In this document: one piece after another, positions 7,544 to 15,501 of the stretch
How the letters are laid out: every line of letters begins with the position of its first letter
Position numbering within the stretch: the stretch's first letter is position 1
DNA from: DATNIB01 sp035604685
GTDB lineage: Bacteria > Actinomycetota > Acidimicrobiia > Acidimicrobiales > RAAP-2
Direction of reading: 5' to 3'
Assembly: GCA_035604685.1 (NCBI GenBank)
Contig: DATNIB010000063.1
Span: 1 to 33,306, forward strand
DNA length: 33,306 nucleotides
Position numbers and translations under genes: made by a program
Notes under the pieces: generated by a model
Database searches by the model: none
The model's input: only the letters and a program-made list of their open reading frames with translations
Told to the model about the DNA's origin: nothing

Positions 7544-7900
7544 TCAGTTCATGCTCGGGTCGTCGGGCACGCGCACAGAGGCGCGGGACGACCCGGGGTC
7601 CGGGGCCGCGTCGGGCACCGGGGGGGCTGCCGGGTCCGGGACGAGGGGCTCGTCCTCGGGCAGCTTGGCCAGGGAGTTGAGGAACCGAGCCGGCGAGCGG
7701 GCCATGCGGGCGATCTCGTGGGCCGGCGGCAGGTCCGGCATGGTCTCGCGCACCTCGCGCTCCACCCGCTGCTGGAACTCGCGCAACTGGCGCCACCCGG
7801 CACCGAGCTGGCGGGCCAGGCGGGGCAGCTTGTCGGGGCCGAGCAGGATGAGGGCCACGACCAGCACCACCAGCAGCTTCTCGGGGCTCAAGGAGAGCAT
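7544..7900 (-). CDS. tatA: Twin-arginine translocase subunit TatA/TatB
   Basis: 118 residues with the TatA/B layout: one N-terminal transmembrane helix (about 7-20, LLVVLVVALILLGP), the hinge motif LGPDKLPRLARQLG, an amphipathic helix to about residue 55, and a Pro/Asp-rich disordered tail. TatA oligomers form the translocation path; TatB works with TatC as receptor. The fairly long amphipathic region (WRQLREFQQRVEREVRE) and the lack of the Phe-Gly of typical TatA make TatB just as likely, and one protein may serve both roles. No strong ribosome-binding site precedes the ATG at 7900; a -10-like TAGGCT at 7910-7915 lies 9 bases upstream, consistent with a very short leader. tatC follows 37 bases downstream. 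Confidence 0.85.
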   Translation of the reverse strand: MLSLSPEKLLVVLVVALILLGPDKLPRLARQLGAGWRQLREFQQRVEREVRETMPDLPPAHEIARMARSPARFLNSLAKLPEDEPLVPDPAAPPVPDAAPDPGSSRASVRVPDDPSMN

Positions 7901-7976
7901 CGGGACCCGAGCCTAGTGGGCGGGCCGGAGCGCCTTCCCTGGTCGCGAGCCCGTTCGGGGGCCCAGAGCGGGACCC

Positions 7977-8702
7977 TCAGAGGATGGCGAGGCGTGAGAG
8001 CGGCCAGATGCGTAGCTCGACCCGACCGACGATGTAGGAGGACGGCACCGTCCCCCAGTCGCGGCTGTCGCAGGAGTTCGTGCGGTCGTCGCCCATGACG
8101 AAGTAGTGGTTGGCGGCGATCTTCACCGGGGCGAAGGTCCCGGTGAAGGTGGTGGAGGTGTGCTTGGGCAACCATGTCTGGTCCAACGCTTTTCCATTGA
8201 TGTATACGGTGCCGTTGCGGTCCGAGATGGTCTCACCGGGCAGTCCGATCACCCGCTTCACGAGGTCGGGCACCGGCGGCCCCGCGCAGTCCTCGTTCGG
8301 CGGCCGGCGGAAGACGATGATGTCGCCCCGGTGCACGGCGTGCAGGTGGTAGCTGAGCTTGTTCACCACGATGCGGTCCCCCACCTGGAGGGTGGGCGTC
8401 ATGGACGCGGACGGGATGTAGAAGGTCTGGACGACGAAGGTCCGCAACACGAACGCGGCCAGCACGGCCACCAGCACGATGGCCACCCACTCGTACGCCC
8501 AGCGCCGGGCCCGGCGCCGGCGCCGGCGCCGGCGGGAGTCGGGCCCCGGTGGTTCGTCGGCTCCCCGGCCGCCGCCGGCGTCGTCTGACTTGGGCTGGGG
8601 GCCGTTGGTCGGGCGGGCGGACGGATCGAACGAGAGGCGGTCGAACCCGGTCGAAGCGGGGTTCTCGGTCGCGAGCCCCTCGCCCGGCAGGTCGGTGCTC
8701 AC
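7977..8702 (-). CDS. lepB: Signal peptidase I
   Basis: 241 residues. Membrane-bound serine protease that removes signal peptides from exported proteins. A disordered cytoplasmic N-terminus ends in a run of eight arginines (57-64), followed by one transmembrane helix (about 72-90). The catalytic serine is S100 in IPSASMTPTL, and the general base lysine is K149 in VKRVIGLPGE; the late box VMGDDRTNSCDSRDWG (202-217) is the family's conserved region. The extended cytoplasmic tail is common in actinobacteria. GTG start at 8702 with no good ribosome-binding site; TAGCGT at 8712-8717 may be a -10 box. It stands between pafA and tatA, where mycobacteria have pafB-pafC, and its link to Tat export genes is functionally sensible. 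Confidence 0.92.
   Translation of the reverse strand: MSTDLPGEGLATENPASTGFDRLSFDPSARPTNGPQPKSDDAGGGRGADEPPGPDSRRRRRRRRARRWAYEWVAIVLVAVLAAFVLRTFVVQTFYIPSASMTPTLQVGDRIVVNKLSYHLHAVHRGDIIVFRRPPNEDCAGPPVPDLVKRVIGLPGETISDRNGTVYINGKALDQTWLPKHTSTTFTGTFAPVKIAANHYFVMGDDRTNSCDSRDWGTVPSSYIVGRVELRIWPLSRLAIL
8511..8534. repeat. Four perfect copies of the hexamer CCGGCG
   Basis: A pure 6-bp tandem repeat inside lepB. On the coding strand it gives the poly-arginine run just before the transmembrane helix. Copy-number change by slippage would stay in frame, adding or removing two arginines per unit. Confidence 0.85.
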
Positions 8703-8759
8703 CGCCGATCGACGCTACTCGACGGGGCGCGGCCGGCGGCCGCGTCGGATGGGCGGCGC

Positions 8760-10118
8760 CTACAGCGAGGCGATCAGGCGCTCGACCCGCTCGTCGTGCG
8801 AGCGGAAGGGGTCCTTCAAGAGCACCGTGCGTTGCGCCTGGTCGTTCAGCTTCAGGTGCACCCAATCGACCGTGAAGTCGCGCCGTCGCTCCTTGGCCCG
8901 GCGCACGAAGGCCCCGCGCAGCCGGGCCCGGGTGGTCTGGGGGGCCTGCGTCATGGCCGTCGCGATGTCGGCGTCGGTGCACATGCGATCGACCTGGTCG
9001 TGGCCCTGGAGCTTGTAGAAGAGGCCCCGGGAGCGGTCGACGTCGTGGTACATGAGGTCGACCATGGCCACCTTGGGGTGGGAGAGCGGCAGGTCGTGGC
9101 GCCGGCGCACCTCGTCCACCAGCCGGTACTTGGCCACCCAGTCGCACTCGCGCCACAGCGACAGGGGGTCGGACTCGAGGCCCTTCAAGCAGTGCTCCCA
9201 CATGTCGAGGGCGAGGTCCTCCTCTGGTTGGAGCCCCCGGGTGTCGCGGAAGCGCTGCGCCCGCTGGAGGTACTCGATCTGGATGTCGAGGGCCCGCATC
9301 TCGCGGCCGTTGGCCAGGCGGACGCGCCGGGCGCACTCCACGTCCTGGCTGATCTCGCGGATGGCCCGGATGGGGTTCTCAAGGGTCAGGTCGCGCAGCA
9401 CGGTGGAGGAGTCCTCCAGCATGGCCAGGATGATGCTGGTCGCCCCCACCTTCAAGAAGGTCGCGTACTCGCTCATGTTGGAGTCACCCACGATCACGTG
9501 CAGGCGCCGGAACCGCTCGGCGTCCGCGTGGGGCTCGTCCCGGGTGTTGATGATGGGCCGGCTGCGGGTGGTGGCCGACGAGACGCCCTCCCAGATGTGC
9601 TCCGCCCGCTGGCTGATGCAGAAGGTGGCGCCGCGCGGCGTCTGGAGGACCTTGCCCGCCCCCGCGTAGACCTGGCGGCTCACGAGGAACGGGATGAGCA
9701 CCTCGGTGTAGCGGTTGAAGTCGTCGTTGCGCTCGGTCAGGTAGTTCTCGTGGCAGCCGTAGGAGTTGCCGGCCGAGTCCGTGTTGTTCTTGAACAGGTA
9801 GACCTCGCCCCGGATCCCCTCCTCGCGCAGGCGCGACTGGGCGCCGGTCACCAGTTGGGCGAGGATCCACTCCCCCGCCTTGTCGTGCGTGACGACGTCG
9901 GCGATCTTGTCGCACTCGGGCGTCGCGTACTCGGGGTGGCTGCCGACGTCGAGATAGAGGCGAGCGCCGTTCTCCAAGAAGACGTTGCTCGAACGCCCCC
10001 AGCTCACGACCCGGCGGAAGAGGTAGCGCGCCACCTCGTCGGGGCTGAGGCGCCGCTGGCCGCGCAGCGTAAAGGTGACCCCGTACTCGTTCTCCAGACC
10101 GAAGATCCGCCGGTCCAC
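8760..10118 (-). CDS. pafA: Pup-protein ligase PafA
   Basis: 452 residues, the same length I recall for mycobacterial PafA. It uses ATP to phosphorylate the C-terminal Glu of Pup and joins it to lysines of target proteins, marking them for the proteasome. Related to glutamine synthetase and to Dop. Conserved residues are visible: E9 in FGLENEYG (metal/ATP), D57 in LYLDVGSHPEYATPE (catalytic base), the KNNTDSAGNSYGCHENYL loop and RPIINTRDEPHAD. It lacks the insertion found in Dop at residues 44-65, which separates the ligase from the deamidase. GTG start at 10118 gives the standard N-terminus MDRRIFGLE; TAGGTT lies 7 bases upstream, suggesting a leaderless transcript. It follows prcA by 70 bases. 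Confidence 0.96.
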   Translation of the reverse strand: MDRRIFGLENEYGVTFTLRGQRRLSPDEVARYLFRRVVSWGRSSNVFLENGARLYLDVGSHPEYATPECDKIADVVTHDKAGEWILAQLVTGAQSRLREEGIRGEVYLFKNNTDSAGNSYGCHENYLTERNDDFNRYTEVLIPFLVSRQVYAGAGKVLQTPRGATFCISQRAEHIWEGVSSATTRSRPIINTRDEPHADAERFRRLHVIVGDSNMSEYATFLKVGATSIILAMLEDSSTVLRDLTLENPIRAIREISQDVECARRVRLANGREMRALDIQIEYLQRAQRFRDTRGLQPEEDLALDMWEHCLKGLESDPLSLWRECDWVAKYRLVDEVRRRHDLPLSHPKVAMVDLMYHDVDRSRGLFYKLQGHDQVDRMCTDADIATAMTQAPQTTRARLRGAFVRRAKERRRDFTVDWVHLKLNDQAQRTVLLKDPFRSHDERVERLIASL

Positions 10119-10188
10119 GGACGTCAACCTAACGCGGGGGTGGTCATTGCCGTCAGACCCCGTCCGGAGCCCGGCTTCCCGGCCCGGA

Positions 10189-10962
10189 TCAGTCGGCGGT
10201 GGTTCCCGGGTCGCTCGGCGGCGACGACGGCTCGCTCCGCGCGGCGCGCTTGGTGGTCGAGCCGCGCGCCCGCGTGGCGGCGGGCGGGGCCAACAGCTCG
10301 ACGAGCTCCTCCTCCACGATCCGGTGGAAGGTCCGGCGGCCGTTGTTGCGGCTGAGCGCGGCCACCTCGAGGTCACTCGGGTCGAGCGACCGGTCGGGCC
10401 CGCCCAGGGCGGCGACGGCCGCCCGCAGCGCGGTGCCGAGGTCCCAGCCGTCCTGCCAGGCCTCGGCGACGCGGGCCGCGATCGTCTCGGCGTCGCCGCC
10501 CAGGACCGCGAAGTGCTCCTCGTCGGTGATCGTGCCCTCATACGCGATGTGGTACAGCTGGTCCGGCCCGCCGTCGTCGGACAGCTCGGCGACCAGGATC
10601 TCCACCTCCATCGGCTTCAGCTCGTGGGTGAACACGGTGCCCAGGTACTGGGCGTAGAGGTTGGCGAGCGAGCGCGCGTCGACGTCCTCTCGACTGAAGG
10701 CGAAGCCCTTGGTGTCCGCGTGGCGGACGCCCGCCACGCGCAGCTGGTCGTACTCGTTGTACTTCCCGACCCCGCCGAACGCGATGCGGTCGTAGATCTC
10801 GCTGATCTTGTGCAGGGAGCGCGACGGGTTCTCCGCCACGATCAGCACGCCGCCGTCATAGGTGGTGGCGACGAGCGAGCGGCCCCGGGCGATGCCCTTC
10901 TGGGCGTACTCGGCCCGGTCCTTCATCACCTGTTCGGGCGCCACGTAGAAGGGCATGCTCAC
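10189..10962 (-). CDS. prcA: Proteasome alpha subunit PrcA
   Basis: 257 residues. Forms the two outer seven-membered rings of the 20S core, gates the entry pore and docks the ARC ATPase. The N-terminus MPFYVAPEQVMKDRAEYAQKG (from residue 3) is the gate segment plus the first helix of alpha subunits; there is no catalytic threonine, as expected. A TYDGGVLIVAENPS strand, then KISEIYDRIAFGGVGKYNEYD, match the family. The C-terminal 30 residues are basic then Ser/Pro/Asp-rich and probably disordered. The GTG at 10962 overlaps the prcB stop as GTGA, so the two subunits are translationally coupled, fitting their equal numbers in the particle. An ATG two codons on is an alternative start. Confidence 0.95.
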   Translation of the reverse strand: MSMPFYVAPEQVMKDRAEYAQKGIARGRSLVATTYDGGVLIVAENPSRSLHKISEIYDRIAFGGVGKYNEYDQLRVAGVRHADTKGFAFSREDVDARSLANLYAQYLGTVFTHELKPMEVEILVAELSDDGGPDQLYHIAYEGTITDEEHFAVLGGDAETIAARVAEAWQDGWDLGTALRAAVAALGGPDRSLDPSDLEVAALSRNNGRRTFHRIVEEELVELLAPPAATRARGSTTKRAARSEPSSPPSDPGTTAD

Positions 10963-11777
10963 TGGGCTTCACCCCCTCCGGGCGTGCTCCCGGCGCGCTC
11001 GCGGCGCTTGCGCTCGATGAGCGTGGCGAAGCGCGCGGCCACCTCGGACTCGTCGGCCTGGCGGTAGCCCTCGGGGTCGACCACCGCCACCAGCGGGTAG
11101 ATGCCCCGCACGAGGTCCGGACCACCGGTGCCCGAGTCCTCGTCGGCCGCCTCCCAGAGGGACTCGATGGCCAGCTCGACCGCCTCGGCCCGGGTCATGC
11201 CTTCGCGGTAGCCGAGCTTGACGGTGGTGCGGGCGTCGCGCCCGCCCGAGCCGGTGGCCTGGAAATCGGTCTCCTCGTAGTGACCGCCGGTCAGGTCGTA
11301 GGTGAAGATGCGGCCGGTCGCCCGCCGCAGGTCGTAGCCGGCGAACAGGGGGACGACCCCCAGGCCCTGCATGGCCATGGGGAGGTGCTGGCGCACCATC
11401 TGGGCCAGCTGGTTGGCCTTCCCCTCCAGGCTGAGCGACACGCCCTCCACCTTTTCGTAGTGCTCGAGTTGGACCTGGAAGAGGCGGACCATCTCGACCG
11501 CCGGCCCCGCCGCCCCGGCGATGGCCACCGCCGACCAGCGGTCCGCCGCGAAGACCTTGTCCATGGCGCGATGGGCGATGGCGTTGCCCTCGGTCGCCCG
11601 GCGGTCACCCGCCATGACCACGCCGTCGGCGAAGCGCAGGGCCACGACCGTGGTGGCGTGGCGCACGGTGAGGACGCGCTCAGGGTCGCTCGGAACCAGG
11701 GGGATCCCCGACCGACGCAACACGCTCGCGAAGTCCGGACCCGGGTCGTCGGCCGGGCTGAACAGGGGCAGCGGCAC
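10959..11777 (-). CDS. prcB: Proteasome beta subunit PrcB
   Basis: 272 residues. Catalytic subunit of the two inner rings of the 20S proteasome. A propeptide of 41 residues precedes the sequence TTVVALRFADGVVMAGDRRAT; cleavage at A41 would expose T42 as the N-terminal nucleophile. The conserved D and K partners lie in MAGDRRAT and in AMDKVF. Mycobacterial PrcB has Gly rather than Ala before the threonine, a small change compatible with autocleavage. The GSGGRDA segment near 180 is the conserved SGS-like region around the active site. GTG start at 11777 lies 6 bases after the pup stop, and the stop overlaps the prcA start by 4 bases, so pup-prcB-prcA form one tight unit. Confidence 0.95.
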   Translation of the reverse strand: MPLPLFSPADDPGPDFASVLRRSGIPLVPSDPERVLTVRHATTVVALRFADGVVMAGDRRATEGNAIAHRAMDKVFAADRWSAVAIAGAAGPAVEMVRLFQVQLEHYEKVEGVSLSLEGKANQLAQMVRQHLPMAMQGLGVVPLFAGYDLRRATGRIFTYDLTGGHYEETDFQATGSGGRDARTTVKLGYREGMTRAEAVELAIESLWEAADEDSGTGGPDLVRGIYPLVAVVDPEGYRQADESEVAARFATLIERKRRERAGSTPGGGEAQ

Positions 11778-11783
11778 CGGCGA

Positions 11784-11981
11784 CTACTGCCCGCCCTTCT
11801 GCACGTAGTTGCGCACGAACTCCTCGGCGTTGTCCTCCAACACCTCGTCGATCTCGTCGAGGATGTCGTCGAGCTCGGCCTTCAGCTTCTCGGCGCGCTC
11901 GGTGGACGCCGGGGCCTCTTCGACCGTCTCGGTCTTCGTGCGCTCCGGGGTGCTTCGCCGCTTCTGCTCACGCTCTGCCAT
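11784..11981 (-). CDS. pup: Prokaryotic ubiquitin-like protein Pup
   Basis: 65 residues, intrinsically disordered and charged. It is the tag coupled by PafA to lysines of proteins destined for the proteasome. The central helix-forming part (about 29-55, AEKLKAELDDILDEIDEVLE) is the segment that binds the ARC coiled coil, and the end is VQKGGQ. Because the last residue is Gln, Dop must first deamidate it to Glu. ATG start at 11981. It sits between dop and prcB, 12 bases after dop ends, as in most actinobacteria. Confidence 0.97.
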   Translation of the reverse strand: MAEREQKRRSTPERTKTETVEEAPASTERAEKLKAELDDILDEIDEVLEDNAEEFVRNYVQKGGQ

Positions 11982-11993
11982 CGGTCATTCCCC

Positions 11994-13481
11994 TCAAGAG
12001 CTCAATCGGTCCAGTAGATCTGCCGGGCTCGTGCACGCATCGAGCAGCGAGGCCGTGTGTTCGGCCGTTCCCTTGAGCGGGTCCATCATAGGGACGCGCC
12101 GCAGCGGGTCCGACCCGAGGTCAAAGACGAGGGAGTCCCAGTTGGCGGTCACGACCGCGTCGGGCCAGCGGGCCAGGCACTTTCCCCGGAACCAGGCGCG
12201 GGTGCCGAGCGGCGGCTCGGTGATGGCCGTCTCGATCGCGGCCTCGTCGACCAGGCGCTCCATCGAGAGGCGGGCGAAGAGGGACCGCTCGGTCCGCAGG
12301 TCGTGATACTGCAGGTCGAGCGCCGCCAGTCGGTGGTCGTCCCACCCGCAGCCGTGCCGGTCCCGGTAGCCGTCGAGCAGGTGGCGCTTGGCCACCCAGT
12401 CCAGCTGGTGGACGAGGGAGGTGGGGTCCGTCTCCAGCCCGTGCAGCACGGCCTCCCAGCGGTCGAGGACCATCTCACCCACCGACTCCTCGCCCAGGGC
12501 CTCGAGGCCGTGCTCCTTCCCGTACCGTCGGGCGGCGGTGAAGAGCTCCCATTGGACCTCGAGGGCGGTGATGGTGGTGCCGTCGACGACCGGTAACGGA
12601 CGCGACAGCGAGAGGTCGGCCGAGACGTGGTGCATGGCGCGCACCGGGTCCTCGAGCGACAGCTCGCGCGCCGGCAGCGCGTCGTCCTCGATCATCGCCA
12701 GCACGAGGGCCGTCGTGCCCACCTTCAAGAAGGTGGCGACCTCGGCCAGGTTGGCGTCGCCCACGATGACGTGCAGCCGGCGGAAGCGCCGCGGGTCGGC
12801 GTGCGGCTCGTCGCGGGTGTTCACGATCGGGCGCTTGAGGGTGGTCTCCAGGCCGACGAGCTCCTCGAAGAACTCGGCGCGCTGGGTGAGCTGGTACTCG
12901 ATCGGCTCTCCCCCGAAGCTCGCGGTCTCGCTGCCCACCTTGCCGGCCCCGGTGTAGATGGCCCGCGTCACGAAGTGCGGGACGATGCCGGTCACCACCT
13001 TGGCGAACGGCACGGCCCGGTCCATGAGGTAGTTCTCGTGGCAGCCGTAGGAGTTGCCCTTGCCGTCGGAGTTGTTCTTGTAAACGATGACGGTCGGGTT
13101 GCCCGGGAAGTTGGCGGCGGCCCGCATCGCGCGCCGAAGCACCTCCTCCCCCGCCTTGTCGTGGAGCACCGCCTCGAGCGGGTCGGCGCACTCGGGCGTC
13201 GAGTACTCGGGATGGGCGTGGTCCACATAGAAGCGGGCGCCGTTGGTGAGGACCGTGTTGGCCAGGTGGGTCTCGACCATGGGCGGCATGGCGCCCTCGC
13301 GGGCGAAACCGCGCGCGTCGTTGCCCGGCGTCTCGTCCTCGAAGTCCCAACCGGTCTTGCGGTCGACCTCGGACGCGTAGGCGTTGACGAGGAGCGAGGA
13401 GGCGACGACCGGGTTGCTCTCGGCACCGGTCGCGTGGATGCCGTACTCGGTCTCGATGCCGCAGATCTTGCGGGTGGCCAC
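11994..13481 (-). CDS. dop: Deamidase/depupylase Dop
   Basis: 495 residues. Converts the C-terminal Gln of Pup to Glu and also removes Pup from tagged proteins; ATP is bound as a cofactor. The fold is shared with PafA: E10 in GIETEYGIHATG, D87 in RFYVDHAHPEYSTPE, the KNNSDGKGNSYGCHENYL loop, and RPIVNTRDEPHADPRRFRR. Unlike PafA it has the Dop-specific loop near residues 44-65 (containing DETPGNDARGF), the feature that distinguishes the deamidase. GTG start at 13481, with a -10-like TAGGGT ending 6 bases upstream and no ribosome-binding site, which suggests a leaderless mRNA. pup follows 12 bases downstream; arc lies 80 bases upstream. Confidence 0.96.
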   Translation of the reverse strand: MATRKICGIETEYGIHATGAESNPVVASSLLVNAYASEVDRKTGWDFEDETPGNDARGFAREGAMPPMVETHLANTVLTNGARFYVDHAHPEYSTPECADPLEAVLHDKAGEEVLRRAMRAAANFPGNPTVIVYKNNSDGKGNSYGCHENYLMDRAVPFAKVVTGIVPHFVTRAIYTGAGKVGSETASFGGEPIEYQLTQRAEFFEELVGLETTLKRPIVNTRDEPHADPRRFRRLHVIVGDANLAEVATFLKVGTTALVLAMIEDDALPARELSLEDPVRAMHHVSADLSLSRPLPVVDGTTITALEVQWELFTAARRYGKEHGLEALGEESVGEMVLDRWEAVLHGLETDPTSLVHQLDWVAKRHLLDGYRDRHGCGWDDHRLAALDLQYHDLRTERSLFARLSMERLVDEAAIETAITEPPLGTRAWFRGKCLARWPDAVVTANWDSLVFDLGSDPLRRVPMMDPLKGTAEHTASLLDACTSPADLLDRLSS

Positions 13482-13487
13482 GGAACG

Positions 13488-13493
13488 ACCCTA
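13488..13493 (-). promoter_or_regulatory. Putative -10 box of dop (TAGGGT), leaderless arrangement
   Basis: TAGGGT ends 6 bases before the GTG of dop, so transcription would begin at the start codon itself. There is no recognisable -35 hexamer 17 bases upstream (GGGGTG). The same hexamer lies upstream of arc. Confidence 0.5.
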
Positions 13494-13561
13494 CCCGGTG
13501 GACCCGCGCGCACCCCTGCAGTCGGGGCCGGCCCCTCCGCCCGCCCGCTGGTGCCTGGCCC

Positions 13562-15334
13562 TCAGAGGTACTGGCCGGTGCCCACCCGTTCGATGGAGCG
13601 CCCGCCGTGACCCTCGGTGTCGTCGGAGAGCAGGGTGCGCACGTAGACGATGCGCTCGCCTTTCTTCCCCGAGATGCGGGCCCAGTCGTCGGGGTTGGTC
13701 GTGTTGGGGAGGTCCTCGTTCTCCTTGTACTCCTGGCGGATCGACTCCAACAGGTCGTCGGTGCGCACGCCGGAGCCCTGGTTGGCGATCTCGCGCTTGA
13801 TGGCCAGCTTCTTGGCCCGCCGCACGATGTTCTCGATCATGGCGCCAGAGGCGAAGTCCCGGTAGTAGAGGACCTCCTTGTCGCCGTTCTGGTAGGTGAC
13901 CTCCAAGAAGCGGTTGTCGTCCTCGGCCCGGTACATCTCGGTCACCGTGCGCTCGATCATGGCCTGGCAGGCCTTGGCCGGGTCGCCGCCGCCCAGGCGC
14001 TCCACCTCGCCCGCGTCGAGGGGGAGGTCGGCCGTCAGGTAGCGGGCGAAGATCTGGGTCGCCGCGTCGGCGTCGGGCCGCTCGATCTTGATCTTCACGT
14101 CCAGCCGGCCCGGCCGGAGAATGGCGGGGTCGATCAGGTCCTCGCGGTTGGAGGCGCCGATCACGATCACGTCGCGCAGGGTCTCGACGCCGTCGATCTC
14201 GGCCAACAGCTGGGGCACGATGGTCGACTCCATGTCCGAGCTGATCCCGGTCCCCCGGGTCCGGAAGAGCGAGTCCATCTCGTCGAAGAAGACGATGACG
14301 GGCACCCCCTCTTCGGCCTTCTCCCGGGCCCGTTGGAACACGAGCCGGATCTGGCGTTCGGTCTCGCCCACGTACTTGTTCAAGAGTTCGGGGCCCTTGA
14401 TGTTCAAGAAGTAGCTGCGGATGCTGGCGTTGTGGGTCGCCTCGGCCACTTTCTTGGCCAGCGAGTTGGCGACGGCCTTGGCGATCAGCGTCTTGCCGCA
14501 GCCGGGCGGACCGTAGAGCAAGATGCCCTTCGGGGCCGGGAGCTTGTACGTGTTGAACAGCCGCCGGTGCAGGTAGGGCAGCTCCACCGCGTCGGTGATG
14601 GCCTCGATCTGGACGTCGAGCCCGCCGACGTCGGCGTAGGTGATGTCGGGGACCTCTTCTAGGACCAGCTCTTCGACCTCGGGGCGGGGCAGCTTCTCGA
14701 TCAGGAGCTGGCTGCGGTGGTCCATGAGGACGGCGTCGCCCGGCCGCAGCTTCACGCCGATCATCTCGTCGGCGAGCTCGACGACCCGCTCCTCGTCGGC
14801 GCGGGCGTAGACGATCGCCCGCGTGCCGTCGACCAGCACCTCTTTCATGGTGACGACCTCACCGGAGAGGTCGCCGTCGCGCACGAGCACCACATTCAGC
14901 GATTCGTTGAGGACGACCTCGTTGCCCTTGCGCAGGACGCCGGGGTCGATGTCGGGGTGCAGCGCCACCCGCATCTTGCGGCCGCTCGAGAACACGTCGA
15001 CCGTGCCGTCCACGTTGATGTCGAGGAACGTGCCGTAGGCCGCGGGGGGCTGGGTGAGCTTCTCCACCTCTTCGCGCAGCGCCCCCAGCTGTTCCTTGGC
15101 CTGCTGCAGGGTGAAGGTGAGCTTCTCGTTCTGCGAGACGGCCTGGGCCAGCTGGCCCTTGCTCTCGAGCAGCCGCTCCTCTAGGGCCTGGACGCGACCC
15201 GGACTCTCCTGGAGCCGGCGGCGCAGCGCGTTGACCTCGTCTTCGGCCTCGACGAGCCGGGCGCGCACGATCTCGAGCTCTGCCTCGGAACCAGCGTCGT
15301 GCGTGTGGTCTGACGGCGTCGGCGTGGTCCTCAC
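13562..15334 (-). CDS. arc: Proteasome-associated AAA ATPase ARC/Mpa
   Basis: 590 residues. Hexameric unfoldase that recognises Pup and feeds tagged proteins into the 20S proteasome. Order of parts: N-terminal coiled coil (about 16-95) that captures Pup; two OB domains (about 97-220); AAA domain with Walker A GPPGCGKT (275-282), Walker B VIVFFDEMD (346-354), sensor GASNRED (393-399) and arginine-finger region ILRPGRLD (405-412); C-terminal tail ending in QYL, the hydrophobic-Tyr-X signal that docks into the PrcA pockets. GTG start at 15334; GGGAGG abuts it and the box TAGGGT at 15359-15364 would give a leader of about 18 bases. First gene of the proteasome block; divergent from the cyclase fusion gene. 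Confidence 0.96.
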   Translation of the reverse strand: MRTTPTPSDHTHDAGSEAELEIVRARLVEAEDEVNALRRRLQESPGRVQALEERLLESKGQLAQAVSQNEKLTFTLQQAKEQLGALREEVEKLTQPPAAYGTFLDINVDGTVDVFSSGRKMRVALHPDIDPGVLRKGNEVVLNESLNVVLVRDGDLSGEVVTMKEVLVDGTRAIVYARADEERVVELADEMIGVKLRPGDAVLMDHRSQLLIEKLPRPEVEELVLEEVPDITYADVGGLDVQIEAITDAVELPYLHRRLFNTYKLPAPKGILLYGPPGCGKTLIAKAVANSLAKKVAEATHNASIRSYFLNIKGPELLNKYVGETERQIRLVFQRAREKAEEGVPVIVFFDEMDSLFRTRGTGISSDMESTIVPQLLAEIDGVETLRDVIVIGASNREDLIDPAILRPGRLDVKIKIERPDADAATQIFARYLTADLPLDAGEVERLGGGDPAKACQAMIERTVTEMYRAEDDNRFLEVTYQNGDKEVLYYRDFASGAMIENIVRRAKKLAIKREIANQGSGVRTDDLLESIRQEYKENEDLPNTTNPDDWARISGKKGERIVYVRTLLSDDTEGHGGRSIERVGTGQYL

Positions 15335-15358
15335 CTCCCTCGGGCGTCCCTCTCGGTC

Positions 15359-15364
15359 ACCCTA
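15359..15364 (-). promoter_or_regulatory. Putative -10 box of arc (TAGGGT)
   Basis: Minus-strand TAGGGT, identical to the box before dop. A start about 7 bases downstream gives a short leader with the GGGAGG element. It lies in the 167-base divergent region shared with the cyclase gene, in which I find no clear promoter for the other direction. Confidence 0.45.
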
Positions 15365-15501
15365 TCGGCAGACCCCACCAGGCGCGCGACGCCGGCGGGC
15401 CAACGATCGAGCGCCGACGAGCGGGCACGGGGCCAGGGGAAAAGTGCCACGGGGACCATTCCGGCGAGCGGAACCGTCGCGAATCGGGCAGGCTGGCGCC
15501 G

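Noticed and set aside
8796..10355. Long plus-strand open frame opposite pafA
   Set aside because: Antisense shadow of PafA, which is complete and well conserved.
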